Of a DNA stretch of 58,433 nucleotides, positions 28,282 to 37,458 are shown in pieces (position 1 is the first letter of the stretch; every line of letters begins with the position of its first letter). The stretch is taken from contig CALURO010000013.1 in assembly GCA_944323205.1 (NCBI GenBank), positions 1-58,433 on the forward strand, given 5' to 3'. The notes beneath the pieces were generated by a model. The model was not told the DNA's origin and searched no databases. It saw only the letters and a program-made list of their open reading frames with translations. The stretch comes from an uncultured Mucispirillum sp. Lineage in GTDB: Bacteria > Chrysiogenota > Deferribacteres > Deferribacterales > Mucispirillaceae. Both the position numbers and the translations under genes were made by a program.

Positions 28282-29805
28282 CTATTTTTCTATTCTGCTT
28301 AGATAGTTGTTAAGGGCATTAATATATGCTTCCACAGATGCTATTAAGACATCAGTAGAATATCCTTTACCAAGCACTTCTATACCGCTTGATACAAATT
28401 CTGCTATAACTGTTACTTCACCTTGAGCATCTTTTCCTTGAGTTACTGCATTAATTTTATAATTTTTAAGCCTGCCCTCACAGCCTGATATTCTCTCAAC
28501 AGCTTTAAATGCTGCGTCAACAGGACCTTCCCCAGTAGAAGAATCAGTTAATATAGTGCCATCATCTTTTTTCAGCCTAAGTGTTGCAGTTGCTATTAAG
28601 CTGGAGCCACTGTTAAATCCCACATAATCAAGCTCATAATATTTTTTTGCATCACTTAATTTTCCTAAAACAATAGCTTCTAAATCTTCATCAAATATTT
28701 CTTTCTTTTTATCTGCTAAATCTTTAAAAGCAGCAAATGCTTTTTCTAAATGTTCATCATCTAAAGTGTAGCCCATTTCTGCAAGCCTTGCTTTAAATGC
28801 TGCCCTGCCCGAATGTTTTCCAAGCACAAGTGAATTTTTCATAATACCAACACTTTCTGCTGTCATTATTTCATAAGTTGAGCGTTCTTTTAATACTCCA
28901 TCTTGATGAATACCTGATTCATGAGCAAAAGCATTTTTACCAACAATGGCTTTATTAGGCTGAACATCTACACCAGTTATACTTGTTATCATTCTGCTTG
29001 TTTTATATATTTCTGTAGTATTAATTGTAGTTTCTATATCTTTGTAAAAATCTTTCCTGACATTTATAGCCATACAGATTTCTTCAAGTGCTGAGTTACC
29101 TGCACGCTCGCCTATACCGTTTATTGTACATTCCACCTGGTCTGCACCTGCCCTGATTGCAGCAAGTGAGTTTGCAACCCCCATACCTAAATCATCATGA
29201 TTATGAGTGCTGAGTATCACTTTATCTATATTTGCAACATTATTTTTTACCCCATGAAAAAGAGCATATATTTCATCTGGCATAATATACCCTACAGTAT
29301 CAGGAAGATTAACTGTGCCAGCACCTTCTTTAATTACTGCATCTATTATCTGGTATAAAAAATCAGGGTCGCTTCTTAATGCATCTTCTGCACTAAATTC
29401 TACATCTTCACATAAATTTCTTGCAAATCTAACTGCCTGACGGGCAAGCTCTATAACTTCTTCCCTTGATTTTTTCAGCTTATATTTCATATGTATATCA
29501 GAAGTTGCAATAAATGTATGTATTCTTGGACGAACTGCTTTTTTTGTAGCTTCATATACTGCTTCTATATCTTTTTTATTAGCACGGGAAAGCCCGCAAA
29601 TACTTGAATTTTTTACAAGTGATGATATTTTCTGCACAGCCTCAAAATCTCCAGGTGATGATGCTGGAAAACCTGCTTCTATAACATCTACCCCCAGCTT
29701 TTCAAGCTGCAGTGCAAGGCGGATTTTCTCATCAGTAGTCATGCTAAAACCTGGGCACTGTTCACCGTCCCTTAAAGTTGTATCAAAAAATATTAATTTA
29801 CGCAT
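28282..29805 (-). CDS. leuA: 2-isopropylmalate synthase
   Basis: This 507-residue enzyme condenses acetyl-CoA with 2-oxoisovalerate, the first step of leucine synthesis. The HMGL-like TIM barrel starts FFDTTLRDGEQCPGFSM; STHNHDDLGMGVANSLAA supplies metal-binding histidines; GIGERAGNSALEE and HESGIHQDG follow; the C-terminal regulatory dimer domain (from about 370) is complete, so leucine feedback is expected. It is third in psd-pssA-leuA, 13 bases after pssA. Confidence 0.96.
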   Translation of the reverse strand: MRKLIFFDTTLRDGEQCPGFSMTTDEKIRLALQLEKLGVDVIEAGFPASSPGDFEAVQKISSLVKNSSICGLSRANKKDIEAVYEATKKAVRPRIHTFIATSDIHMKYKLKKSREEVIELARQAVRFARNLCEDVEFSAEDALRSDPDFLYQIIDAVIKEGAGTVNLPDTVGYIMPDEIYALFHGVKNNVANIDKVILSTHNHDDLGMGVANSLAAIRAGADQVECTINGIGERAGNSALEEICMAINVRKDFYKDIETTINTTEIYKTSRMITSITGVDVQPNKAIVGKNAFAHESGIHQDGVLKERSTYEIMTAESVGIMKNSLVLGKHSGRAAFKARLAEMGYTLDDEHLEKAFAAFKDLADKKKEIFDEDLEAIVLGKLSDAKKYYELDYVGFNSGSSLIATATLRLKKDDGTILTDSSTGEGPVDAAFKAVERISGCEGRLKNYKINAVTQGKDAQGEVTVIAEFVSSGIEVLGKGYSTDVLIASVEAYINALNNYLSRIEK

Positions 29806-29818
29806 TATTTACTCCAAA

Positions 29819-30619
29819 TTAATTTCCCTGCTGATTTTCTTCTGCTGTTTTTGGTTTACCTTTTATCATTTTAAAAAACGCAAGGAATAAACCGATAGTA
29901 ATGTATCCAGTAACCATTATAAAAGATACTACTTCAAAATAAAGCACTAAAATAGATATGAATATAATCATAAGTATTAATGCCTGAAATGGACGAGCCT
30001 TAAAATAACTCATTTTTTTAAAACTGAAAAAAGGCACTGTGCTTACCATTAAAAATGCAAGCAGATATATACTTACAAGGAAAAACATTGATAAAGCAGC
30101 TTTCTCTAAATCAAGCCCAAGTTTATGTATAAAAAGAACACTTGTAGCAATAAATGCTGCAGCTATAGGAATAGGGAGTCCTACAAAATATACATTGCTT
30201 ATTTTACCACTCTGCACATTAAAGCGGGCAAGCCTTAATGCACCACTGGCAACAAATAAAAACACTGCCACAATGCCTAATCTGTCAAACCCTTTTAACA
30301 GCCACTCATATACAAGTATAGCTGGTGCTACACCAAAAGAAACCATATCACATAAAGAATCAAGCTGAACACCAAAATCACTTGTGCCATTAACAATGCG
30401 GGCAACTCTGCCATCTATACCGTCAAAAAAAGCTGCTAAAATAAGGAAATATGCAGCATATACAAAATTATCCCCTTCTACTATTCTGCTGCCTACTGAA
30501 AGCATAATAGAATATATTCCACATAAAAGGCCCATAATAGTAATAAAATTAGGCAGTATAACATTCCTGTTGCGAAGAGTCATATTTAATTTACCTGATT
30601 TTTCAGAAAACATACTCAT
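29819..30619 (-). CDS. pssA: CDP-diacylglycerol--serine O-phosphatidyltransferase
   Basis: This 266-residue membrane enzyme has the CDP-alcohol phosphatidyltransferase signature FDGIDGRVARIVNG...FGVQLDSLCD (about residues 65-90) and multiple helices. It makes phosphatidylserine, which the adjacent Psd decarboxylates to phosphatidylethanolamine. The psd-pssA order, 20 bases apart, supports the assignment. Confidence 0.94.
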   Translation of the reverse strand: MSMFSEKSGKLNMTLRNRNVILPNFITIMGLLCGIYSIMLSVGSRIVEGDNFVYAAYFLILAAFFDGIDGRVARIVNGTSDFGVQLDSLCDMVSFGVAPAILVYEWLLKGFDRLGIVAVFLFVASGALRLARFNVQSGKISNVYFVGLPIPIAAAFIATSVLFIHKLGLDLEKAALSMFFLVSIYLLAFLMVSTVPFFSFKKMSYFKARPFQALILMIIFISILVLYFEVVSFIMVTGYITIGLFLAFFKMIKGKPKTAEENQQGN

Positions 30620-30639
30620 TTTTTTACCTTGACATATTT

Positions 30640-31257
30640 TTAGTCATTAAATTTAGCAATAATACTTTCGCCTGCTTTTACTTCATCATCAACTTCTACT
30701 TGTATTGTGGCAGAAAGTGGAAAATAATGGTCTACACGGGAAGAAAATTTAATCATACCAAATCTATCCCCAGTTGCCATTAAATCTCCCTCTTTAACAT
30801 AACTTACAGTTCTTCTTGCCACAAGCCCTGCCACCTGAACAGCAATAACTTTACCATATTTTGTATCAAAAGTTATAATATTTCTTTCATTTATAATAGA
30901 AGCATCTTTACGGCTTGCATTTACAAATTTACCTGGAATATGCTCAATAGAAGTAACTGTTCCTGTAACTGGAGTTCTATTAACATGTACAGAAAATAAA
31001 TTCATAAATACACCGACTTTTTTATATTTTTCGCCTTTAAATTCAACTTCTTCCACTTCTACAACTTTACCATCAGCAGCAGATACTGCAATATCCTGCT
31101 CAATAGGTGCATTTCTTTCCGGGTCTCTGAAAAACCATAAAAATAATGCAAGCAGTAGTATAGATATAGTCACCCAAATAAACCATGGAATAATATAAAA
31201 CAAAATAGTTGCAACTAATGCACTTATAATAAACGGATATCCTTCTTTTGCTATCAT
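30640..31257 (-). CDS. psd: Phosphatidylserine decarboxylase, short form
   Basis: This 205-residue proenzyme has two N-terminal helices, FFRDPERNAP, SAADGKVV, FMNLFSVHVNRTPVTG and the C-terminal processing region. The family normally self-cleaves at Gly-Ser in FGSR; here the DNA reads FSSR (S172-S173), so the scissile bond would be Ser-Ser. The pyruvoyl-forming serine is retained. Leads psd-pssA-leuA with GAGAGGT upstream. Confidence 0.93.
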   Translation of the reverse strand: MIAKEGYPFIISALVATILFYIIPWFIWVTISILLLALFLWFFRDPERNAPIEQDIAVSAADGKVVEVEEVEFKGEKYKKVGVFMNLFSVHVNRTPVTGTVTSIEHIPGKFVNASRKDASIINERNIITFDTKYGKVIAVQVAGLVARRTVSYVKEGDLMATGDRFGMIKFSSRVDHYFPLSATIQVEVDDEVKAGESIIAKFND

Positions 31258-31285
31258 AATGACCTCTCATAAATATAATTATAAT

Positions 31286-31314
31286 AATATATCATAAAAT
31301 AATTGTTGTAGCAA
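31286..31314 (-). promoter_or_regulatory. Candidate promoter of psd-pssA-leuA
   Basis: Minus strand: TTGCTA (31309-31314), 17-bp spacer, TATATT (31286-31291), some 28 bases before psd. It lies between psd and the MITE-like element. Confidence 0.5.
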
Positions 31315-31349
31315 TAAATTTTACTGAAATGTGTTTAAAGTTTCAAGAT

Positions 31350-31358
31350 TGTTTTTCT
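31350..31358 (+). repeat. Target-site duplication, left copy
   Basis: TGTTTTTCT flanks element C on the left; the identical nonamer is at 31883-31891. Confidence 0.6.
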
Positions 31359-31359
31359 T

Positions 31360-31882
31360 CTGCTTCACCCCCCCCCATTTTTTTTAAAACACCTTATGTC
31401 ACTCAGACGAGCGGTTTATGCGAGGACACTTTTTCCCGACTGAGTAGGGAGGAAAAAGAAAAAGTGGCTAGCAAACGGAGCGTCTAGCGGAGCCGAAGAG
31501 TCTATAATTTTTACTAACTAGTATGTTGTAAGATAGGCTCAGGACGAGCCGTCGCTTGCGTAAGTGCGGGAGGGGAGCGTCTTTTGCGACGCAAGGACTT
31601 TCCGACCAAATCGGAAGGAAATAAAAGTCCGCAGCTGGATGTTCCCCCGACCAAACGCCTAAATAAAAATTTCACGGGGAGCGATTTTTGCGACGCAAGG
31701 ACTTTCCGACGAATAGGAAGGAATGAAAAGTCCGCAGCTGGACCGAAATTTTTATTATTGTTAAATAAGATTCTTCGCCTACTATCGTAGGCTCTGAATG
31801 ACAGTTATTACAATTATTGATCTTTTTATATATATTATCAAGTAGTTATAGCATGTTTTAATAAAAAATGGGGGTGAAGCAG
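31360..31882 (+). mobile_element. MITE-like element C (523 bp) with 9-bp target duplication
   Basis: The left end is CTGCTTCAC-C9-ATT (31360-31379; the C9 run is 31368-31376) and the right end AATGGGGGTGAAGCAG (31867-31882). The outer arms match element B: ACAACACCTTATGTCACTCAG at left and the AGTTATAGCAT...AATAAAAA end at right. Inside are three hairpin cassettes (about 31418-31466, 31590-31642, 31687-31742) and one CATTCAG/GAAGAATCT unit (31768-31805). No transposase. The short plus-strand frame at 31584 is repeat translation. Confidence 0.8.
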
Positions 31883-31891
31883 TGTTTTTCT
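31883..31891 (+). repeat. Target-site duplication, right copy
   Basis: TGTTTTTCT, identical to 31350-31358. Confidence 0.6.
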
Positions 31892-31966
31892 CTTATTCTT
31901 GTATTAAATTAGATATGTATGTTTTCAGATAGTGTTTTTAATTATATTTTAAGAAACGACTGTAAA

Positions 31967-32096
31967 GTGGCAGTTTTAACGCACATGTCGCTAAAACTGC
32001 CTACAATATAAATAATTATAAATCTTTCTAAATTTTAACCTTAGTTTTTAGATTTATCTACTATTTTACTTTTGCCAAGCCAGCTCAACATGTTAT
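31967..32096 (-). pseudogene. Duplicated 3' end of ilvC with its terminator
   Basis: About 130 bases parallel 32167-32297, 200-201 bases away. The coding part (32041 upward) still reads [18 protein letters not shown], identical in protein to the true ilvC tail although two of the codons differ silently. The hairpin GGCAGTTTTA/TAAAACTGCC is also copied (31969-32001). The fragment stops abruptly after about 16 codons. Confidence 0.85.
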
Positions 32097-32166
32097 AAGT
32101 CAAAAATAAATTTTTGACTTGAATATTTATGCTTTTTATAATTACTCCCGTAATTATAAAAAAAAT
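32097..32166. repeat. Two hairpins between ilvC tail copies
   Basis: AGTCAAAAA/TTTTTGACT (about 32098-32119) and TATAATTAC/GTAATTATA (about 32138-32159), on the spacer separating the two ilvC 3' copies. Confidence 0.6.
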
Positions 32167-32168
32167 GT

Positions 32169-32201
32169 GGCAGTTTTACCGCTCATGTCGCTAAAACTGC
32201 C
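32169..32201 (-). terminator. Terminator of ilvDBHC
   Basis: Stem GGCAGTTTTA/TAAAACTGCC; on the minus strand it is followed by CACATTTTTTTT. It sits about 40 bases after the ilvC stop. Confidence 0.75.
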
Positions 32202-32241
32202 AACTCTATTAATGATTGTAAAATCTTTCTAAATTTTATTC

Positions 32242-33258
32242 TTAGTTTTTAGATTTATCTACTATTTTGCTTTTACCAAGCCAGCTCATCATGCCGCGAA
32301 GTTTTTCACCAACTTCTTCTATTGGGTGGCTGTTAGACATATTAGATAATGCATGGAAATGTGGTGCATTTACTTTGTTTTCCATCATCCATTCTTTTGC
32401 AAAAGTACCGTCTTGAATTTCTCTTAATACTTTTTTCATTTCTTCTTTGGCAGCAGGAGATACTACTCGTGGACCTCTTGTTAAGCCGCCGTATTCTGCT
32501 GTATTAGAAATAGAATACTGCATATTTTTAATACCGCCTTCATAAATTAAGTCTACAATTAATTTCATTTCATGCAGACATTCAAAATATGCCATTTCTG
32601 GAGCATATCCTGCTTCTGTTAATGTCTCATAACCATACTGAATAAGTTTTGCTAAACCGCCACATAATACAGCCTGTTCACCAAAAAGGTCTGTTTCTGT
32701 TTCTTCTTTAAAACTTGTTTCAATAACACCAGCTCTTGCACCTCCTATAGCTGCAGCATAAGCAAGTGCAACTTCTTTAGCATCACCTGTTGCATCTTGA
32801 TAAACTGCAATTAAGCAGGGAACACCGCTGCCAATTTCATACTGCTGACGAACTAAATGACCAGGACCTTTTGGGGCAATCATTATAACATTTACATCTG
32901 CAGGTGGCACAATTTGTCCAAAATGGATATTAAAACCATGAGCAAATGCTAAATATGCACCTGATTTTAAGTTTGGCGCTATTTCATCTTTATAGATTTC
33001 ACCTTGAAGTTCATCTGGAGTAAGTATCATTACTAAATCAGCCCATGCAGCTGCTTCTGCAACTGTCATAACTTTTAAGCCTGCATTTTCTGCCTTTTTC
33101 CATGATTTACTGTCTTTTCTTAATGCAACAGCAACATCACAGCCAGAATCTTTTAAGTTGTTAGAGTGGCCATAACCTTGACTGCCGTAGCCGATTACTG
33201 CTATTTTTTTGCTTTTGACAGCACCTAAATTGGCATCTTTTTCATAATAAACTTTCAT
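32242..33258 (-). CDS. ilvC: Ketol-acid reductoisomerase
   Basis: This 338-residue class I enzyme has the nucleotide fold [42 protein letters not shown], and the metal-binding region [18 protein letters not shown] and [17 protein letters not shown]. It isomerises and reduces acetohydroxy acids in valine/isoleucine synthesis. Last gene of ilvDBHC. Its 3' end is partly duplicated downstream. Confidence 0.97.
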   Translation of the reverse strand: MKVYYEKDANLGAVKSKKIAVIGYGSQGYGHSNNLKDSGCDVAVALRKDSKSWKKAENAGLKVMTVAEAAAWADLVMILTPDELQGEIYKDEIAPNLKSGAYLAFAHGFNIHFGQIVPPADVNVIMIAPKGPGHLVRQQYEIGSGVPCLIAVYQDATGDAKEVALAYAAAIGGARAGVIETSFKEETETDLFGEQAVLCGGLAKLIQYGYETLTEAGYAPEMAYFECLHEMKLIVDLIYEGGIKNMQYSISNTAEYGGLTRGPRVVSPAAKEEMKKVLREIQDGTFAKEWMMENKVNAPHFHALSNMSNSHPIEEVGEKLRGMMSWLGKSKIVDKSKN

Positions 33259-33306
33259 TTGTTTACCTCAATATTTTATATTTTTTCAGCTTTTTATCAG
33301 CTTTAA

Positions 33307-33837
33307 TTATTTACTGTTATTTGACTGCTTTAATTTTTCCATTTCGCTTGTTGCTTTTGAGCCTCTGCCTATTGCAAGACAGCCTGAGCGGATTAATTCT
33401 ATTATCCCATAAGGGCGGACAAGTTCAATAAAAGCCTGCAGTTTATCATTATCACCAGTAATTTCTATTACCATACTTTCTGGTGTAATATCTACCACAT
33501 TTCCACGAAATGTATTGACCATATTATAAATATCACTTCTATGTTTTTGTGTAACATACACTTTTACTAATACAAGCTCTCTTTCAATATGGTTGTACGA
33601 TGTTAAATCCCTTACTTTTAAAACATTTATCAGCTTACGCAGCTGCTTTATAATCTGCTCTATTATCCTGTCATCACCATAAGTAACAATAGTCATCATA
33701 GAAACATCATGTTTATCAGTATAATTAACTGTCAGACTTTCAATATTGTAACCTCTGCCGGAGAAAAGACCTGCCACACGAGCAAGCACACCAAATTTAT
33801 TTTCAACAAGGACTGATATAATATGTCTTTTTTCCAT
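33307..33837 (-). CDS. ilvH: Acetolactate synthase regulatory subunit
   Basis: This 176-residue protein begins with an ACT domain (HIISVLVENKFGVLARVAGLFSGRGYNIESLTV) that binds valine for feedback control of IlvB, followed by the C-terminal ALS-associated domain (ALVKV-like ELVLVKVYVTQKHR, and RPYGIIELIRSGCLAIGRG). Five bases after ilvB. Confidence 0.95.
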   Translation of the reverse strand: MEKRHIISVLVENKFGVLARVAGLFSGRGYNIESLTVNYTDKHDVSMMTIVTYGDDRIIEQIIKQLRKLINVLKVRDLTSYNHIERELVLVKVYVTQKHRSDIYNMVNTFRGNVVDITPESMVIEITGDNDKLQAFIELVRPYGIIELIRSGCLAIGRGSKATSEMEKLKQSNNSK

Positions 33838-33842
33838 AGCAC

Positions 33843-35537
33843 TTACCTTATTATCATCTCATCAATTGATGCACCTGCTGGCACCATAGGATATACATTT
33901 TCTTCTCTGTCACACACAAAATCCATAAGCACTGGTCTGTCTTTTATTTTAAGAGATTCTCTTAACACTGCTTCCACATCTGATGGTTTTTCTGCACGCA
34001 TTCCTATGCAGCCATAGGCTTCTGCTAATTTTACAAAATCAGGCTGCACTTCAAGGCATGTATCAGAATATTTTTTATTAAAAAATAGCTGCTGCCACTG
34101 CCTTACCATTCCTAAAAATTTGTTATTTATAATAACAGTTTTAACACCAACCCTATACTGCACGCAGGTTGTTAATTCCTGCATATTCATTAAGATACCG
34201 CCGTCACCTGATACACAAAATACTTCTTTATCAGGTCTGCCGATTTTAGCACCCATTGCAGCAGGAAGGCCATAACCCATTGTACCCATACCGCCTGATG
34301 ATAAAAACTGTCTAGGAAAGCTGTATTTATAAAACTGACCTGTCCACATTTGATGCTGGCCTACATCTGTAGCAATAACAGCATCGCCACCAGTTACATT
34401 ATATAATGTTTCTATAACATACTGCGGTTTAATAATTTTATCGCTGTATTTATATGAAAATGGTTTTTCCTTATCCCAGCCTTTTACTGTTTCAATCCAT
34501 TCCTGCCTTTCCTGTCTGCATTTATCCCATTTATAATCATCAAGATATTTATTTATCATATGCAGAACATTACAGCTGTCACCAACAACAGGTATTTCAA
34601 TATCAACTGTTTTACTGATAGATGATGGGTCTATATCAATATGAGCTATTCTTGCATTTTTTGCAAACCTGTCAAGCCTGCCTGTAGAACGGTCTGTAAA
34701 TCTTGTGCCGATAGCTATTATAAAATCAGACTCTGTTACTGCCATATTAGAAGCATAGTTGCCATGCATTCCAAGCCAGCCTATCCACTGGCTGTCAGTT
34801 GCAGGATAGCCACTTAACCCCATAAATGATGAAACAACAGGTACATTTACTGCATGAGCAAATTTTATCAACTCTTCTGTTGCACCTTTACTTGCTTTTA
34901 CTCCACCGCCAATAAATATAACAGGTTTTTTTGCTGTTTCTAATGTTTTAAGCAGTTTTTTAACCTGCATCGGATGGCCTTCAGTATTAGGCTGATAGCC
35001 TGCTAAATGTATATGACCATTAGGCTCGTATTTCACTTTTGCAGCAAACACATCTTTTGGAATATCTACAAGCACAGGACCAGGCCTGCCTGTTGTAGCA
35101 ATATGTATTGCTTCGTTCATAGTGTCTGCTAAATCTTTAACATCTGTTACAAGATAGCTGTGTTTTACTATAGGGCGTGTGATACCTACAATATCAGCTT
35201 CCTGAAATGCATCACCGCCTATTAAATTTGAAACAACCTGCCCTGTAATTACAAGCATAGGCACACTGTCCATATAAGCTGTGCCAATACCTGTTACAAG
35301 GTTTGTAGCACCCGGGCCGCTTGTTGCCATACATACCCCTATTTTACCAGTTGCTCTTGCATAGCCATCTGCAGCATGTGCCCCACCCTGTTCGTGACGA
35401 GGCAGTATATGCTTTAAGTCAGAATCAAATAATGTATCGTAAAAACCAGTAAGAGAACCGCCGGGATAGCTGAATATTACTTCTACCCCATTACGCTTTA
35501 AGCAGTCTATTACAATCTCACCACCTGAACATATCAT
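33843..35537 (-). CDS. ilvB: Acetolactate synthase catalytic subunit
   Basis: This 564-residue TPP enzyme has the catalytic glutamate in LPRHEQGGAHAADGYARATG, the FAD-region GIGTRFTDRSTG, and the TPP/Mg motif GDGGILMNMQELTTCVQYRVGVKTVIINN. It forms acetolactate or acetohydroxybutyrate. Second gene of ilvDBHC and full length. Confidence 0.97.
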   Translation of the reverse strand: MICSGGEIVIDCLKRNGVEVIFSYPGGSLTGFYDTLFDSDLKHILPRHEQGGAHAADGYARATGKIGVCMATSGPGATNLVTGIGTAYMDSVPMLVITGQVVSNLIGGDAFQEADIVGITRPIVKHSYLVTDVKDLADTMNEAIHIATTGRPGPVLVDIPKDVFAAKVKYEPNGHIHLAGYQPNTEGHPMQVKKLLKTLETAKKPVIFIGGGVKASKGATEELIKFAHAVNVPVVSSFMGLSGYPATDSQWIGWLGMHGNYASNMAVTESDFIIAIGTRFTDRSTGRLDRFAKNARIAHIDIDPSSISKTVDIEIPVVGDSCNVLHMINKYLDDYKWDKCRQERQEWIETVKGWDKEKPFSYKYSDKIIKPQYVIETLYNVTGGDAVIATDVGQHQMWTGQFYKYSFPRQFLSSGGMGTMGYGLPAAMGAKIGRPDKEVFCVSGDGGILMNMQELTTCVQYRVGVKTVIINNKFLGMVRQWQQLFFNKKYSDTCLEVQPDFVKLAEAYGCIGMRAEKPSDVEAVLRESLKIKDRPVLMDFVCDREENVYPMVPAGASIDEMIIR

Positions 35538-35570
35538 CTTAATACTCCAATATTATGGTTTACACTAAAA

Positions 35571-37229
35571 TTATTTATCTCTTTTAAAAATAGCTCCCTC
35601 ATTAGCACTAGATACACCTTTAGCATATTTTGCTAAATAACCGCCTGCTGCTTTTGGTGCTGGAGCTTTAAAGTTTGCACGCCTTTTTTCAAGTTCTGCA
35701 TCACTTACATCTAAGTGAATACTTCTTTCTGGTATATTAATAGCTATTTTATCACCGTCTTCCACAAGAGCAATGATACCGCCCTCTGCTGCTTCAGGGG
35801 AAATATGACCTACACAAGGCCCTCTAGTACCGCCAGAAAATCTGCCGTCAGTAATCAATGCAACCTGATTAAGCCCAAGTCCCATAATGGCAGCAGTTGG
35901 TGCAAGCATTTCCCTCATACCGGGACCGCCTTTTGGACCTTCATAACGAATAACTACTATATCACCATTTTTTATAACTCCGCCCATGATTGCAGCCATA
36001 GCATCTTCTTCAGAGTTAAATGTTTTAGCTGTTCCTGTAAATACCATCATATCAGGATTAACAGCACTTTGCTTAATAACTGAGCCGCCGGGAGCAATAT
36101 TTCCTTTTAATACTGCTATACCACCCTCTTTATGGTACGGATTATCTACTGGACGAATAATATCTTCATCATAATTTTCTGCTTTATTACATATTTCTTT
36201 TACAGTCATACCACTGACAGTAATATTATCTTCTAAATGACTTTCAAGAGATTTCATAACAGCAGGAATACCACCTGCAAATTCAAAATCTTCCATAAAA
36301 TATTTACCGCCAGGAAGAAGGCTTGTAATATGCGGTGTTTCTTTTGATAAAGCATCAAATGAATCTAAATTTAAATTAACACCTGCTTCATAAGCGATTG
36401 CAGGAAGATGAAGAGTTGTATTTGTTGAGCCGCCAAGAGCCAAATCTGCCTTAACAGCATTCCTAAATGCTTTTTCATTCATAATATCAAGCGGCTTAAT
36501 ATTTTCTTTAACTAATGAAACAAGACGAACACCTGAATCAAAAGCTATCCTGCGTTTTTTAGCCATACCTGCCATAGCTGTAGCACAGCCCGGCATACTC
36601 ATACCCATAACTTCTGTTAAACATGCCATAGTGTTAGCTGTAAAAAGTCCCTGACATGCACCCTCGCCAGGACATGCTGTCATTTCCATATTACTCATTT
36701 CTTCTTCATCTATTTCACCAGTTGCAGCTTTTGAAGCAGCTTCAAATGAATCTGTAATAAAATCACGCCTTTTCATACGGTAATTACCACTCATCATAGG
36801 ACCTGCTGTAACAAAAATTGATGGAACATTAAGTCTTGCTGCAGCCATAAGCATACCCGGAGTGATTTTATCGCAGTTAGTAATGAAAAGCACACCATCA
36901 AGTGAATGAGCATTTACAACACATTCTATCATATCAGCAATAGCATCACGGCTTGGCAGACTATAACGCATACCAGAATGACCCATAGATATACCATCAC
37001 ATACTCCAGGAACACTAAATATAAAAGCCTGACCGCCGCCTGTATGAATACCTTTTTCTGCAAACCTTTCAAGTATCCGCATACCAGAATGGCCAGGAAT
37101 AAGGTCTGTAAAACTTGAACATATACCAATAAATGGTGCTTCCATTTGGTTTTTAGAAACACCAGTGCCATATATTAATGCTCTATTTGGAGCCCGCTGG
37201 CACCCTTTTTTAATAATATCACTTCTCAT
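35571..37229 (-). CDS. ilvD: Dihydroxy-acid dehydratase
   Basis: The frame extends to a TTG at 37247, but the ATG at 37229 is preceded by AAGGG and matches the family start ([19 protein letters not shown]). The 552-residue enzyme shows the iron-sulfur cysteines in [10 protein letters not shown] and [20 protein letters not shown], and [21 protein letters not shown]. It makes the 2-oxo acid precursors of valine and isoleucine. First gene of the ilv operon. Confidence 0.96.
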   Translation of the reverse strand: MRSDIIKKGCQRAPNRALIYGTGVSKNQMEAPFIGICSSFTDLIPGHSGMRILERFAEKGIHTGGGQAFIFSVPGVCDGISMGHSGMRYSLPSRDAIADMIECVVNAHSLDGVLFITNCDKITPGMLMAAARLNVPSIFVTAGPMMSGNYRMKRRDFITDSFEAASKAATGEIDEEEMSNMEMTACPGEGACQGLFTANTMACLTEVMGMSMPGCATAMAGMAKKRRIAFDSGVRLVSLVKENIKPLDIMNEKAFRNAVKADLALGGSTNTTLHLPAIAYEAGVNLNLDSFDALSKETPHITSLLPGGKYFMEDFEFAGGIPAVMKSLESHLEDNITVSGMTVKEICNKAENYDEDIIRPVDNPYHKEGGIAVLKGNIAPGGSVIKQSAVNPDMMVFTGTAKTFNSEEDAMAAIMGGVIKNGDIVVIRYEGPKGGPGMREMLAPTAAIMGLGLNQVALITDGRFSGGTRGPCVGHISPEAAEGGIIALVEDGDKIAINIPERSIHLDVSDAELEKRRANFKAPAPKAAGGYLAKYAKGVSSANEGAIFKRDK

Positions 37230-37430
37230 ATTATTACCCTTGCACAATAACTTAAAAATTTAAATAATTAACTAAGTTATCACTATAATTTTAATTTAGC
37301 AAGTAAATTTTAAAATGGTTGCACCCTATTTTTTTGGACTTACCTAAAAATTTGGACTAATCAACGAACAGCATTTATCATTCCCGTATAATATTTACAA
37401 CTTTAAGTATGCATGTAAATAGAAAGATAT

Positions 37431-37458
37431 AAAAATTACAACTGTTAATGTAATTTTT
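37431..37458 (-). terminator. Likely terminator of the purine permease gene
   Basis: AAAAATTACA/TGTAATTTTT stem overlapping the stop region of the 37457 gene; weak, AT-only stem. Confidence 0.4.

Noticed and set aside
31590..31742. Integron attC sites
   Set aside because: Hairpins are present, but no integrase gene and no conserved attC end motifs were seen.
31584..31790. 68-codon plus-strand frame inside element C
   Set aside because: Repeat translation, no start signal.
37230..37456. Attenuator or T-box upstream of ilvD
   Set aside because: No leader peptide rich in Ile/Val/Leu codons and no T-box element could be recognised.
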